Below, piece after piece: positions 31,866-41,002 of a stretch of DNA of 64,000 bases. Each line of letters begins with the position of its first letter. Position 1 is the first letter of the stretch. Location: contig NZ_JBHLWN010000067.1 in NCBI RefSeq assembly GCF_042432825.1, positions 1-64,000 on the forward strand, written 5' to 3'. Position numbers and translations under genes: made by a program. Under the pieces are notes generated by a model. It was not told the origin of the DNA. It was given only the letters and a program-made list of their open reading frames with translations, and did no database searches. The stretch comes from Gordoniibacillus chartarius. GTDB lineage: Bacteria; Bacillota; Bacilli; Paenibacillales; NBRC-103111.

Positions 31866-33740
31866 TTACACTCCGCACGACTTGATTCGAACGGCAGTCT
31901 GGAGAACCGCCAGCTCACGCACTTGCTTCAGCCATAGCGTTTCGGCTTCCGCGAGAGTAATTTCCCGAAGCCGGACGATGTCGCCGGGACGCAGCTGTGC
32001 GGCGACGCCCAGATCGGCGAAGGCAACCTGGGCAATCCGCGGATAGCCGCCCGTTGTCTGGCCGTCCGACAGCAGCAGCACGGGCTGGCCGGACGGCGGC
32101 AGCTGGATCGTGCCGGGCAGCACCGGCTCGGACAGCATCGTTCCCGCCGCTGCAGCCGTACCGTCCGCCAGCGGCACCTCGCCGTGCAGCCGGATGCCCA
32201 TCCGGTCCGACTCCGGCTGCACGGCCCACGCTCCCGCGGCAAGCGCCGCCGCGGCCGCGGGCCCCAGCGCGGCCCACTCCGGGCCGCGCACAAAGCGCAG
32301 CACCGCCGCTGCGCGCCGCGGCGGCTGCGCCGCTCTGCCGCCGCCAGCCCCGACGGCGGCGGCGGCAAACCCGGCGGCCCCCCAGCGGGCGGGGCCGCTC
32401 TCGCGCAGCTGCCGCAGCAGCGCGGCACCTGTCGGCGTCGGCGCGCCCAGCGGCAGCGCAGCCCCCGGCTGCAGGGCCGAGCCCTGCAGCCCGCCCAGGC
32501 CGGAGCGCACATCCGTGCTCCGGCTGCCAAGCGCCGGCGGCGTCAGCACGCCGCCGGCCAGCGCCACATACGCGCGGCAGCCGTGCACCGCGCGCCCGAC
32601 GCGCAGCACGCTGCCGGCGCGTGCCAGCGCCGGACGGCCGGACGGCACCGGGTCGCCGTCCAGCCGCAGCTCGAACTCGCCGCCGCAGACGGCGAATACC
32701 GTCTCCTGCCGGAACCTCAGCTCCGGCCCCGACAACGTACACTCGAGCCCTGCGGTATCCGGCTCGTTTCCGACCAGCGCGTTGGCCGTCCGCAGCGCCG
32801 GCAAGTCCAACGCGCCGCTCCACGGCACGCCGAAGCGGCGGTACCCGCGGCGTCCTCCATCCTGCACCGTCGTCCACAGCCCGCCGTTCACCACTTCAAC
32901 GGCGCTACTGCCGACAATCGCGCCGCCAGTCGTTTCCGCCCGACCGGTACCGGGAACGATTCCGCCGTCGCCTGCCTTAACCCGCTCCACCTGCTCCAGC
33001 TCTGCATACCGTTCCGCCGATATCGGAACAAAACGAACCCGATCCCCCGCTTCCAGCAAAACCGGCGGATTGTGCTCCGGCCGCAGCAGGCGCACCGGCG
33101 TGCGGCCGATCAGCTGCCAGCCGCCGGGAGAACGTACCGGATACACGCCGGTTTGACCGCCGCCGATGCCGACCGCCCCCGCATCCACAGAGACACGGGG
33201 CACTTCCCGGCGCGGTGCATGCAGCTGCTTCGGCAATCCCGTCAAATACGGGAAGCCCGGCAAAAATCCGAGCATGGCAACCCGGTACACAGCACCGGAA
33301 TGAAGCGATACGATATCTTGTGGAGACATTCCCAGCTTCTCGGCCAAATGCTCCAGATCCGGACCGGACTCTCCTCCGTAGCAAACCGGTATGTCCACCG
33401 TACGTTCCGACCGTTTTACCGAATCAGGTCCCATATCCGCAAGTATGGAACGCAGCCAAGCAGCGGCCCGGGCGGCAGACGTATCATCCTCAGCCGGGTT
33501 ACTTTTTTTACCAGTACCGGGCTGCACCTTAGAAGCTCCGGCAACGACGGCAGGATCGAATATCGCCATCACCGAGACCAACGCAGGTACCGCTTCGATC
33601 AACCCCGGAAACGCCGCTTCCTCCAAACGCTTCGCGATACGCCGAACCGTCCCGGTAACCTCCTCGTTGACTTCGTCTCCTACCCGCACGGCTACAGCCC
33701 ATTCGGCTGCAGCCCTAATGTCCGCCGCCATCCGCCCCAT
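31866..33740 (-). CDS. Fused 5-oxoprolinase subunits B and C (PxpB-PxpC)
   Basis: A protein of about 624 residues. The first half is PxpB/KipI-like: VDIPVCYGGESGPDLEHLA, then MLGFLPGFPYLTGLP and RVSVDAGAVGIGGGQTGVYP near residues 155-205. The second half is PxpC/KipA-like (biotin-dependent carboxyltransferase fold): TTVQDGGRRGYRRFGVPWSGALD, CGGEFELRLDG, and the closing PVLLLSDGQTTGGYPR. In most bacteria these are two genes. The middle of the C half is very rich in Ala, Gly and Pro. The start is uncertain: TTG 33752, ATG 33740 or ATG 33731 are all close to GGGAAGG. Works with PxpA downstream. Confidence 0.9.
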   Translation of the reverse strand: MGRMAADIRAAAEWAVAVRVGDEVNEEVTGTVRRIAKRLEEAAFPGLIEAVPALVSVMAIFDPAVVAGASKVQPGTGKKSNPAEDDTSAARAAAWLRSILADMGPDSVKRSERTVDIPVCYGGESGPDLEHLAEKLGMSPQDIVSLHSGAVYRVAMLGFLPGFPYLTGLPKQLHAPRREVPRVSVDAGAVGIGGGQTGVYPVRSPGGWQLIGRTPVRLLRPEHNPPVLLEAGDRVRFVPISAERYAELEQVERVKAGDGGIVPGTGRAETTGGAIVGSSAVEVVNGGLWTTVQDGGRRGYRRFGVPWSGALDLPALRTANALVGNEPDTAGLECTLSGPELRFRQETVFAVCGGEFELRLDGDPVPSGRPALARAGSVLRVGRAVHGCRAYVALAGGVLTPPALGSRSTDVRSGLGGLQGSALQPGAALPLGAPTPTGAALLRQLRESGPARWGAAGFAAAAVGAGGGRAAQPPRRAAAVLRFVRGPEWAALGPAAAAALAAGAWAVQPESDRMGIRLHGEVPLADGTAAAAGTMLSEPVLPGTIQLPPSGQPVLLLSDGQTTGGYPRIAQVAFADLGVAAQLRPGDIVRLREITLAEAETLWLKQVRELAVLQTAVRIKSCGV

Positions 33741-33944
33741 CGCCCTTCCCAACGTCGTTCAACGCCCTTACATACCCTGGAGCCTTAAAGCCCCCCGCTC
33801 CGAAGCTGCCGTACTCGGCAGGCTTTCCAGGCTGCATTTTTTTGCGCGCGAGGTCAACCGTGATAGTCCAAGAATTTAGCAAGCCTATCAAGCCCTTCGC
33901 TGTCTACGGAAAAGTGTTCCGCTGCGCCCCCCAACATCAATCCG

Positions 33945-34745
33945 TCAGCAAAAACCCCGCTTGCGGAGCCACGCCGCGCACAAATCCGTCCACGGCTTCG
34001 CCTCTTCATGATCCTTCGAGAGGCCCAGTCCGTGCCTTCCGCTCTCGAACACATGCAGCGCGAATGGAACGCCTGCCTGCCGCAGCGCCGCAGCATAGTC
34101 CAGCGCGTTCTCTACCGGCACCGCCCCGTCGTCGGCCGTAAACCAGATGAACGTCGGCGGCGTCGCGGCGTGAACCTGCTTTTCCCCCGAATACCGCTCA
34201 ACGAGCTCATCCGAAGGCGCTTCCCCAAGCAAATTGAGTTTAGACCCTGCGTGTGTGAACGCTCCCATTGTGATGACGGGATAGCACAGCACAGCCGCCT
34301 GCACCCGGCTGCTGAACCGTTCGACCGGATCTTCGGCTCCCGAATCCCCGTCGTCGCCCCAATTGCTCGTTACGCACGCCAGATGGCCTCCCGCCGAGAA
34401 ACCGAGTATAGCCACCCGCTCCCTGTCGATCCCCCACTCCTCTGCACGCGAGCGCACATACCGGATCGCCCGGGCCGCATCCAGCTGCGGCGCAGGCTCG
34501 CGGTATGGAGCGACGCGGTAGCGCAGCACCGCCGCCGATATGCCCACCGAATTCAGCCATAGAGCGACGTCATGGCCTTCGTGGGCAGCGCGCCTTCCGT
34601 AGCCTCCTCCCGGACATACGACAACTACCGACTTGATGCCTTCGCCCGGAGCCGGATACCAGGTGACCGCAGGGCGGTCCTCATCCGTTGTCCCCGCCGT
34701 AAGCGGCGCGCCTTCAGGCCATAACTCGTACGTTTCCCAGCTCAT
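33945..34745 (-). CDS. Alpha/beta-hydrolase, acetyl-esterase-like
   Basis: A 266-residue alpha/beta-hydrolase. CPGGGYGRRA gives the oxyanion-hole region, the nucleophile Ser is in LGFSAGGHLA (about residue 117), the acid is probably the Asp in FTADDGAVPVENAL and the His is in ESGRHGLGLS. This matches BD-FAE/acetyl-esterase-type enzymes acting on acetylated sugars or small esters. No signal peptide. GGAGGAG precedes the ATG. It starts 2 bp after the 5'-nucleotidase stop, so the two are co-transcribed. Natural substrate unknown. Confidence 0.82.
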   Translation of the reverse strand: MSWETYELWPEGAPLTAGTTDEDRPAVTWYPAPGEGIKSVVVVCPGGGYGRRAAHEGHDVALWLNSVGISAAVLRYRVAPYREPAPQLDAARAIRYVRSRAEEWGIDRERVAILGFSAGGHLACVTSNWGDDGDSGAEDPVERFSSRVQAAVLCYPVITMGAFTHAGSKLNLLGEAPSDELVERYSGEKQVHAATPPTFIWFTADDGAVPVENALDYAAALRQAGVPFALHVFESGRHGLGLSKDHEEAKPWTDLCAAWLRKRGFC

Positions 34746-34747
34746 TT

Positions 34748-36343
34748 TTACTCCTCCTCTTTAATGACTTCCCAGTTTCCGTTCACGGTAGCTTCGATGA
34801 CTTTCTTCTCCATGATGTAGTTGGCCAGCAGCTCGGCGACATCCGTCGGAATATCCTTGACGACCGGCTTCCCTTGATACATCCAGTAGTTGCCGCCGCC
34901 CGCCGCACGGTAATTATTCATCACCACATCGTAGTCGGCTTCCATATCGAGCTCCTTCCCCTGGAAGTTCAGCTCAATCACCCTTTGTCCGTGCGGGCGG
35001 GCCACATTCAGCTTGTACTCGATGCCTTCCCACATATCATAATTATAATGCTGCGGCTTCGGCTCGACAAAGCTTGGATTGACAATAACTTCCCCATTCT
35101 CCCCCACGGCAAAATATTCCGCGGAAAGCTCCAGCGCATCGCGGATATCCCTCCCTTTCACGCGGATCACCTTCAGCGTATTCGGATATATGTAGTTCGC
35201 CACGATATGGCGCATCGTAATGTCCGCCGGAAAGCCCGGCGAGAAGTTGTCGAACAGCGCGGTGTTGGAAATCGGCGCCCCGGACACTTCCATCTGAACC
35301 TTATTAATGAATTCGATCAGGGCATTGTCCTTCATCCGCACCGCCATCGGATCGACTACGCTCATATCCCCGGTGAGTCTGCCCATCGGCGTATCGAGCC
35401 ATGTTTGCGTCTTACGCTCATAAGGAGCCGCCAGCTCCACCAGCTCCGCATCCGGCTCTACACCGTTTACGGACAGCAGCTCGGAGCTCTTCCCAGTGAC
35501 TTTCCAGCCTTCCGGGCCTTGCTCCAGCCGAACCGTTACTTTGCCCAGCACGACACCGGCCGTCCCCGGCTGCACGATCGTCACCCCGTTGATGTCCAAA
35601 CCGGCGATTTGTCTATGCTGGTGGCCGGTAAGCAGCACGTCGATGCCCGGGACTTCCATGCACAGCTGGTAGCCTTGATTTTCTCCCGTGAGCGGCTCTG
35701 TCGGTTCTCCCGTCTCCATATCCCGTTCGAAGCCGCCGTGGTACGAGACGACAACGACGTCGGCCTTCTCCTCGCGGCGAAGCATCGGCACCCACTGCCG
35801 GGCGGCCTCAACAGCGTCGATGAAACGCAAGCCTTCAATATGCTGAGGCTGCTCCCAGTTCGGAATATACGGCGTCGTCAAGCCCAATATCCCGACGCGT
35901 ACGCCGCCTTCCAGTTCTTTCACGACGTATGGCTTGCCGAAGGCCGGCTCTCCGCTCTCCGCATCCACAACAGTAGCGCTCAACCATGGGAACGACGACT
36001 CCTTCATCGCTTTGCGGAGCGTCCCCAGCCCATAGTTGAACTCGTGGTTGCCAACGACGGCGGCATCGCAGTTCAAAGCGCCGAGCGCCGTTACCATCGG
36101 ATCCGCCGATTCACGGTCGAGTCTCGCATGGTGGTAGGCGAGCGGCGTGCCTTGAATCAAATCGCCATTGTCTATAAACAACACATGCCTCCGCTTGCTC
36201 CGCTCATTCCGTATTAACGTTCCGATCTTGGCGAGCCCAAGCTCGGCCGGTCCGTTGTCTCCGTATCGAATCGGCAGCAGCGCACCGTGTAAATCGCTAG
36301 TTTCCAAGATAACAAGCTCACATGATCTTTGATCATTCGACAT
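34748..36343 (-). CDS. Bifunctional metallophosphatase/5'-nucleotidase
   Basis: A 531-residue protein of the UshA/CpdB superfamily. The metallophosphatase domain has ETSDLHGALLP, FIDNGDLIQGTP, GNHEFNYG and LTGHQHRQI motifs with the metal-binding Asp, His and Asn. The C-terminal nucleotidase domain has FDNFSPGFPADITMRH and DMWEGIEYKLN. Unlike UshA or YfkN it has no signal peptide with the start at 36343 (GGAG 10 bases upstream), so it is probably cytosolic. It is divergent from phnD across 140 bp, which hints at a shared phosphorus-supply role. Confidence 0.88.
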   Translation of the reverse strand: MSNDQRSCELVILETSDLHGALLPIRYGDNGPAELGLAKIGTLIRNERSKRRHVLFIDNGDLIQGTPLAYHHARLDRESADPMVTALGALNCDAAVVGNHEFNYGLGTLRKAMKESSFPWLSATVVDAESGEPAFGKPYVVKELEGGVRVGILGLTTPYIPNWEQPQHIEGLRFIDAVEAARQWVPMLRREEKADVVVVSYHGGFERDMETGEPTEPLTGENQGYQLCMEVPGIDVLLTGHQHRQIAGLDINGVTIVQPGTAGVVLGKVTVRLEQGPEGWKVTGKSSELLSVNGVEPDAELVELAAPYERKTQTWLDTPMGRLTGDMSVVDPMAVRMKDNALIEFINKVQMEVSGAPISNTALFDNFSPGFPADITMRHIVANYIYPNTLKVIRVKGRDIRDALELSAEYFAVGENGEVIVNPSFVEPKPQHYNYDMWEGIEYKLNVARPHGQRVIELNFQGKELDMEADYDVVMNNYRAAGGGNYWMYQGKPVVKDIPTDVAELLANYIMEKKVIEATVNGNWEVIKEEE

Positions 36344-36482
36344 TAATGTCACACTCCAATCTTCAATATCATACAGCATTCTGCACCATTTTTGCTTCTT
36401 CACATTTTTTTTACATACCAAATGGGCATTCTATGGTATAGTTGTCTATGGTCATGAAAGAAATATATTACGGAGGTCAACC

Positions 36483-37475
36483 ATGTTGAAAAAATTTGCA
36501 ACAATCAGCCTGACTGCCGTTATGGCTGCAGGCCTGCTCGCAGCTTGCGGACAAACGAACAACAACACTGCACAAAACAATGGCAACGCAACGACACCTG
36601 CACCGGCAGCTACGAAGCCTGAAGAGAAAAAGCCTGAGGCTGCAGGTTATGCTCCTACAACTTTGACCGTTCAATTCGTACCTTCGCAAAATGCCGAAAC
36701 CCTCGAAGCTAAGGCGAAGCCGCTGGAGAAAATGCTCGGCGACCGCCTCGGCATCCCGGTTAAAGTATCGGTATCCACTGACTACAATACCGTTATCGAA
36801 GCAATGGCTTCCAAGAAAGTCGACATCGGCTTCCTGCCGCCGTCCAACTACGTTGTGGCACACGACACTCGTAAAGCCGCTGACCTGCTGCTGCAAGCAC
36901 AGCGTTTCGGCGTAGACGACGCTACGGGTCAGAACACGACTGAGCTCGTGAACTACTACAAAGCGATGATCGTCGTTAAGGCAGACTCCCCAATCAAGAA
37001 AGTGGAAGACCTGAAAGGCAAGAAAATCGGCTGGCAGGGCGTTACTTCTGCTGCAGGCTACGTATATCCGGGCCTCGTGCTGAAGAAAGCCGGCATCGAC
37101 CCGCAAACCGACGTTCAGCCTACGCAGTTCCAAGGCCATGACAAAGCGGTTATCGCTCTGTTGAACGGTCAAGTTGACGCAGTCGGCGTATTCCAGGACA
37201 TCCGCGCACAAATGTCCAAAGACTATCCGAACGCTATCAAGGACACTCGCGTCCTGACGTTCACAGACAAGATCCCGAACGACACAATCGCCGTTCGTCC
37301 TGATATGGATGCAGCTTGGAAGAAGAAGATCCAAGACGCGTTCATCGCTATCGGTAAAGATCCGGAAGGCCAAAAGGTCATCTCCGACGTTTACTCCCAC
37401 AAAGGCTACGTTGTAGCAGAAGACAAAGATTTCGATATCGTTCGTGAAGCTAACAAGCAAATGGGCCTGAAATAA
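36483..37475 (+). CDS. phnD: Phosphonate/phosphite ABC transporter substrate-binding lipoprotein
   Basis: A 330-residue lipoprotein. A short signal peptide ends in the lipobox LLAACGQ (Cys near residue 22), then an Asn/Thr/Pro-rich linker and a type-2 periplasmic-binding domain: FVPSQNAETLEAKAKPLEK, ASKKVDIGFLPPSNYV and KKIGWQGVTSAAGYVYP, as in PhnD. GGAGG lies shortly before the ATG; TTTACA and TATGGT 16 bases apart, near 36410-36437, could be its promoter. It binds phosphonate or phosphite at the cell surface for the PhnC/PhnE importer encoded on the opposite strand at 38041-40388. It has its own terminator. Confidence 0.92.
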   Translation: MLKKFATISLTAVMAAGLLAACGQTNNNTAQNNGNATTPAPAATKPEEKKPEAAGYAPTTLTVQFVPSQNAETLEAKAKPLEKMLGDRLGIPVKVSVSTDYNTVIEAMASKKVDIGFLPPSNYVVAHDTRKAADLLLQAQRFGVDDATGQNTTELVNYYKAMIVVKADSPIKKVEDLKGKKIGWQGVTSAAGYVYPGLVLKKAGIDPQTDVQPTQFQGHDKAVIALLNGQVDAVGVFQDIRAQMSKDYPNAIKDTRVLTFTDKIPNDTIAVRPDMDAAWKKKIQDAFIAIGKDPEGQKVISDVYSHKGYVVAEDKDFDIVREANKQMGLK

Positions 37476-37489
37476 TCGCCATTTTCCCA

Positions 37490-37525
37490 AACCGTTCCGC
37501 CGATCCGGCGGGGCGGTTTTTTTAT
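37490..37525 (+). terminator. Rho-independent terminator of phnD
   Basis: AACCG-TT-CCGCCG pairs with CGGCGG-GG-CGGTT, then TTTTTTATT, 15 bases after the stop. Confidence 0.88.
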
Positions 37526-37656
37526 TCTTTATGGCTCTCTGCCTGCATAAGATGGATGTGGCGCGTCCAAAGAGCGATTTTCTACAAAAAAACATCGTAC
37601 CGACCATAACAAACGCTCTTCTGCAGGTGTCATATATGGTAGAGAGGTGAACATTC

Positions 37657-37893
37657 TTGTTCGATATGCTCATTGGCTGCAAGAAAACCGTGTCCGTCCG
37701 CTGTGGTTCGAATGACATTGTTGGCGTCATTTCCCACTTTTACGAGCCTTTCCGACTTCTCAAGATCAACAACGTGCTGCTGCCGCTCGAACTGGTGGAG
37801 CACATCATTGTCTTGGACGAACCTGACGCTGCCCCCTACTCGAGCCGGACGGCAAGCATGGCCGCGACCAACCGAAAGCGCTTAAACAGCTAA
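37657..37893 (+). CDS. Small hypothetical protein
   Basis: A 78-residue protein with TTG start at 37657 preceded by GAGAGGTGA at spacing 6. The first 55 residues look like a small beta-barrel or Sm-like domain (SVRCGSNDIVGVISHFYE then KINNVLLPLELVEHIIVLDE); the last 20 are polar. I recognise no family. It lies between the convergent phnD and phnE genes with its own downstream hairpin, so it is a separate unit. Confidence 0.55.
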   Translation: MFDMLIGCKKTVSVRCGSNDIVGVISHFYEPFRLLKINNVLLPLELVEHIIVLDEPDAAPYSSRTASMAATNRKRLNS

Positions 37894-37987
37894 GATGCCT
37901 CCGATTCGAGGCTCATTCCGCAAAGCATGGCCATGCCAGTATAAGCTTTTCATGCCCATCACAACGAACATTTCGCAGCGTAACGAA

Positions 37988-38024
37988 AGACTGCCCCGCC
38001 GGTTCATCGGCGAGGCAGTCTTTT
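37988..38024. terminator. Bidirectional terminator between the small gene and phnE
   Basis: AGACTGCC-C-CGCCG pairs with CGGCG-A-GGCAGTCT; TTTTGC follows on the plus strand and TTTCGTTA on the minus strand. Confidence 0.8.
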
Positions 38025-38040
38025 GCATGACACGTATTGC

Positions 38041-39618
38041 TTACACAATCCGTTTGCGCAGAGCGCCGGAGATGTAATCGATGATGGAAACCGTGACGAT
38101 AATCCCGATCAAAATAATGCCGACGCGATGCCAGCCGCGGGCGTTAATGGCGAAGATCAGCGGCGTACCGATACCGCCTGCGCCGATAATCCCGAGCAGC
38201 GTTGCCGAACGGACGTTAATCTCGAAGCGATACAGAGCATAGGACAGGAATTCCGGAATGACTTGCGGGATGACGGCGAACGATAATATTTTCCATCGAT
38301 TCGCACCGACAGCCGTCATCGCTTCCACCGGTCCCATATCCATGTTCTCGATCGCTTCCGAGTACAGCTTGCCGAGCATGCCGATCGAGTGCAGACCGAG
38401 CGCGAGCACCCCGGCGTACGGGCCCGGTCCGACCGCTTTAATGAAGATGAGGGCCATAATGACCTCAGGCACGGTACGGATGACACTGAGCATAAACTTG
38501 CCCGTTCCGGAGATCGCGCGCGATTTGCTCATGTTCGTTGCCGCCCAGAAGGCGAACGGCAGGCAGAGCACGGCGGATACGATGTTGCCAAGGTACGAAA
38601 TCGACAGCGTCAGCAGCATAAGGCGAATCAAGTCCTCGCCTTCCTCCATCCACACGAAGCCCCAATCCGGCTGCAGCAAGCCGCTGATCATCGCCTTCGT
38701 GAACTGCCAAGTCGTCGGCTGGAAGCCGGTAAGCTCCAAACCGGTCAACGCCCAAACAACCAATGCCACGGTCACAAGGATTCCGATCCACGTATAGATT
38801 TTGTCACGATGCTGCGAAGCCGGGCCACTGCCTCCGCTCAGCAAGTAACGGCGGATGCGCGTCGACACCAGGTCGATCGCAAGAACGACGATTAGCGTGT
38901 AAATGACGATCGAGCTCGCCTGATCGTAGCGGAACAGGTCCAGCACGTTGCGCAGCAGCTGGCCGATGCCGCCTGCGCCGACGAGACCGAGAATCGCCGA
39001 TGCGCGGATGGACACCTCAAACGTGTACAGCAAATGCGCCAAATAAGTAGGCGCAACTTGAGGCAGGACGCCGTAGCGAATCCATTTGAGCTTATTGGCG
39101 CCTACGGCTGTCATCGCTTCGAGCGGCCCCGGATCGATCGCTTCCGTCGACTCATAGGCCAGCTTCGACAATATACCGAACGTAAAGAAGAAAAGCGCAA
39201 TCGTACCGGCGGTCGGACCAAAGCCGACCAGTACGGCGAACAGCGCCGCGTACAGCAAATCCGGAATCGTCCGGAACAAGTTCAGGATGAGCCGAACCGG
39301 AACCGAAATCCAGGCGGCCGTCGTCACGTTGCGCGCCGCGAGCAGCGCCATCGGGAAGGCGAACAGCGCCCCGACGATCGTGCCGAGAATCGACATTTGC
39401 AGCGTCTCCGCCATCGGCTTCCAGATCTTCACGAAGAACGCCCAATCCGGCGGGAACATCTCTCCGATGAACTTGACGATTTCCGGAATGCCTTCGACAA
39501 GCGCCGGAATCGTCGATTCGGTCTGATACACGCTGCCGACGAATAAAACAAACAAAATCAGAACGGTCACATATAACTTGGTGCGGGGCGGCTTAACTGC
39601 CGTGGAAGCCGTTTTCAA
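38041..39618 (-). CDS. phnE: Phosphonate ABC transporter permease, fused tandem PhnE
   Basis: A 525-residue membrane protein made of two PhnE permease domains in one chain (about 1-255 and 280-525). Each has a MSILGT/LTLSISYLGN-type first block, FRTIPD or IRTVPEV, an EAMTAVGANK/EAMTAVGANR coupling loop and the closing LGLVGAGGIG or LGIIGAGGIG. Many bacteria encode these as separate phnE1 and phnE2. The start is TTG, overlapping the phnC stop as TTGA, with GGGAGG 9 bases upstream. It forms the membrane channel with PhnC as ATPase. Confidence 0.92.
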   Translation of the reverse strand: MKTASTAVKPPRTKLYVTVLILFVLFVGSVYQTESTIPALVEGIPEIVKFIGEMFPPDWAFFVKIWKPMAETLQMSILGTIVGALFAFPMALLAARNVTTAAWISVPVRLILNLFRTIPDLLYAALFAVLVGFGPTAGTIALFFFTFGILSKLAYESTEAIDPGPLEAMTAVGANKLKWIRYGVLPQVAPTYLAHLLYTFEVSIRASAILGLVGAGGIGQLLRNVLDLFRYDQASSIVIYTLIVVLAIDLVSTRIRRYLLSGGSGPASQHRDKIYTWIGILVTVALVVWALTGLELTGFQPTTWQFTKAMISGLLQPDWGFVWMEEGEDLIRLMLLTLSISYLGNIVSAVLCLPFAFWAATNMSKSRAISGTGKFMLSVIRTVPEVIMALIFIKAVGPGPYAGVLALGLHSIGMLGKLYSEAIENMDMGPVEAMTAVGANRWKILSFAVIPQVIPEFLSYALYRFEINVRSATLLGIIGAGGIGTPLIFAINARGWHRVGIILIGIIVTVSIIDYISGALRKRIV

Positions 39619-40388
39619 TGCCCGGTCCCTCCCAGCAGCTCGTCCTGCTTGATCGCCCGGCCGTAGATGTGGCTGAACACTTCATCGGTCGCTTCCGATG
39701 CTGGTCCGTCGTAGACCAGTTCTCCGGCGCGAAGTCCGATGATCCGCGTTGCGTACTCGCGGGCAAGGTCGATAAAATGCAGGTTGACGACTGTCGTAAT
39801 TCCGAGATCCTGATTGATTCGCTTCAAATCATCCATAACCTGACGAGTGGTCAGCGGGTCGAGCGAAGCGACCGGCTCGTCGGCGAGAATGATTTTCGCT
39901 TCCTGGGCCAGCGCTCTTGCGATCGATACGCGCTGCTGCTGGCCGCCGGACAGCTCGTCCGCCCGCGAATACGCCTTCTCCCGAATGTTGACGCGTTCAA
40001 GCGCCTTCAGCGCCAGATCGACGTCGTGCTGAGGAAACATGCCCAGCAGCATGCGCAGCGTCGAGTGGTAGCCGACCCGTCCCGACAATACGTTGCGAAT
40101 TACGGAGGAGCGCTTGACCAGGTTGAAGCTTTGGAAAATCATCCCGATATCCCGGCGCATGCGCAGCAGTTCTCCGCCCTTGGCCGCCGTGATCGATTTG
40201 CCGTCGATGACGATTTGTCCGTCCGTAATTTCATGCAGCCGGTTGATCGAGCGCAGCAGCGTCGACTTTCCGGCGCCGGACAAGCCGACGATGACCACAA
40301 ATTCGCCCTTCTTAATCGTCAAATTAATGTTCTTGAGACCGATCGTCCCGTTCGAATAAACTTTGGATACGTTCTGAAATTCAATCAT
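39615..40388 (-). CDS. phnC: Phosphonate ABC transporter ATP-binding protein
   Basis: A 257-residue ABC ATPase. Walker A GLSGAGKST, the PhnC-type LLRSINRLHE, signature ELSGGQQQRVSIARAL, Walker B IILADEPVASLDP and the switch His in VVNLHFIDLA are all present. It powers the PhnE channel. The start is ATG 40388; the upstream site is weak, and a TTG six codons earlier is possible. It overlaps phnE by 4 bases. Confidence 0.92.
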   Translation of the reverse strand: MIEFQNVSKVYSNGTIGLKNINLTIKKGEFVVIVGLSGAGKSTLLRSINRLHEITDGQIVIDGKSITAAKGGELLRMRRDIGMIFQSFNLVKRSSVIRNVLSGRVGYHSTLRMLLGMFPQHDVDLALKALERVNIREKAYSRADELSGGQQQRVSIARALAQEAKIILADEPVASLDPLTTRQVMDDLKRINQDLGITTVVNLHFIDLAREYATRIIGLRAGELVYDGPASEATDEVFSHIYGRAIKQDELLGGTGH

Positions 40389-40493
40389 TCTGAACCAACT
40401 TTCCAAGCTTTTTTATAGTGTGTAGAAATAACATTCTGATATTCGACAACAGCCGTCATTTTTCCTTTACCCCGGAACGTATTAACAAAATCT

Positions 40494-40853
40494 TTACACG
40501 ACACCAATCCGTTCCAGCTCCGCGTTCAGCTCCGCTGCCAGCTGCAGACATATCTTCATGTCGTCCGGAGTCATCGTTCTCCCCGATTCAAGCCCCTGCC
40601 GTACAATGAAATCGTTTAGGTCCCCGGACCTGCGGTGCAGCTCCTTCAGATCGACAGTGAGCGCCACGCCCTTCAAATTGTGAGCCGTTCGATACAGGTG
40701 ATCGATAAGCTCCCCGTCAGGTACGATTCCGCCGCGCCATTGCCCGATGCATGCGTTCAGCTTCGCCATCCGCTGCCGTGCGTCTTTCAGAAACAGCTCG
40801 CGGGTCCGCTCCATGATCCGCTGCATGCGGTCGTCTTTCGACATTTGATCCAT
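40494..40853 (-). CDS. Stand-alone Hpt-domain protein
   Basis: A 119-residue four-helix protein with the phosphotransfer His in LYRTAHNLKGVALTVDL (about residue 66 of the chain). No kinase or receiver domain is attached. The ATG at 40853 follows GGAGAGGAG. It could link an unlinked kinase to a receiver such as those encoded at 21.7-23.9 kb, but this is only a guess. Confidence 0.75.
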   Translation of the reverse strand: MDQMSKDDRMQRIMERTRELFLKDARQRMAKLNACIGQWRGGIVPDGELIDHLYRTAHNLKGVALTVDLKELHRRSGDLNDFIVRQGLESGRTMTPDDMKICLQLAAELNAELERIGVV

Positions 40854-41002
40854 GAGGGAGCTCCTCTCCAACAAATGCTCGTTCACACATGTACCGGCGT
40901 GATACGATACTGCTCAAGTCGATTACAATTGAACACCGGTATATTTTATCGCAACAAGACTCACCGTACCATCCCCAGGCCGCTAAATCATAAGGAAAGA
41001 GA

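Noticed and set aside
32184..33788. 534-codon frame antisense to pxpBC, and other long frames nearby
   Set aside because: GC-rich third positions of the real gene keep the opposite strand open; the translation is Arg/Pro/Ala-rich with no motif, whereas the minus strand encodes intact PxpB and PxpC.
34874..36217. 447-codon frame antisense to the 5'-nucleotidase
   Set aside because: It is the mirror of a gene with complete catalytic motifs; composition is His/Arg-rich and unlike a protein.
36477..37730. 417-codon frame antisense to phnD
   Set aside because: Mirror of the strongly codon-biased phnD gene; no ribosome site or domain.
38041..39618. PhnE double length as an assembly or frameshift artefact
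   Set aside because: Both permease domains are complete with all coupling motifs and are joined in frame by a sensible linker, so a genuine fusion is the better reading.
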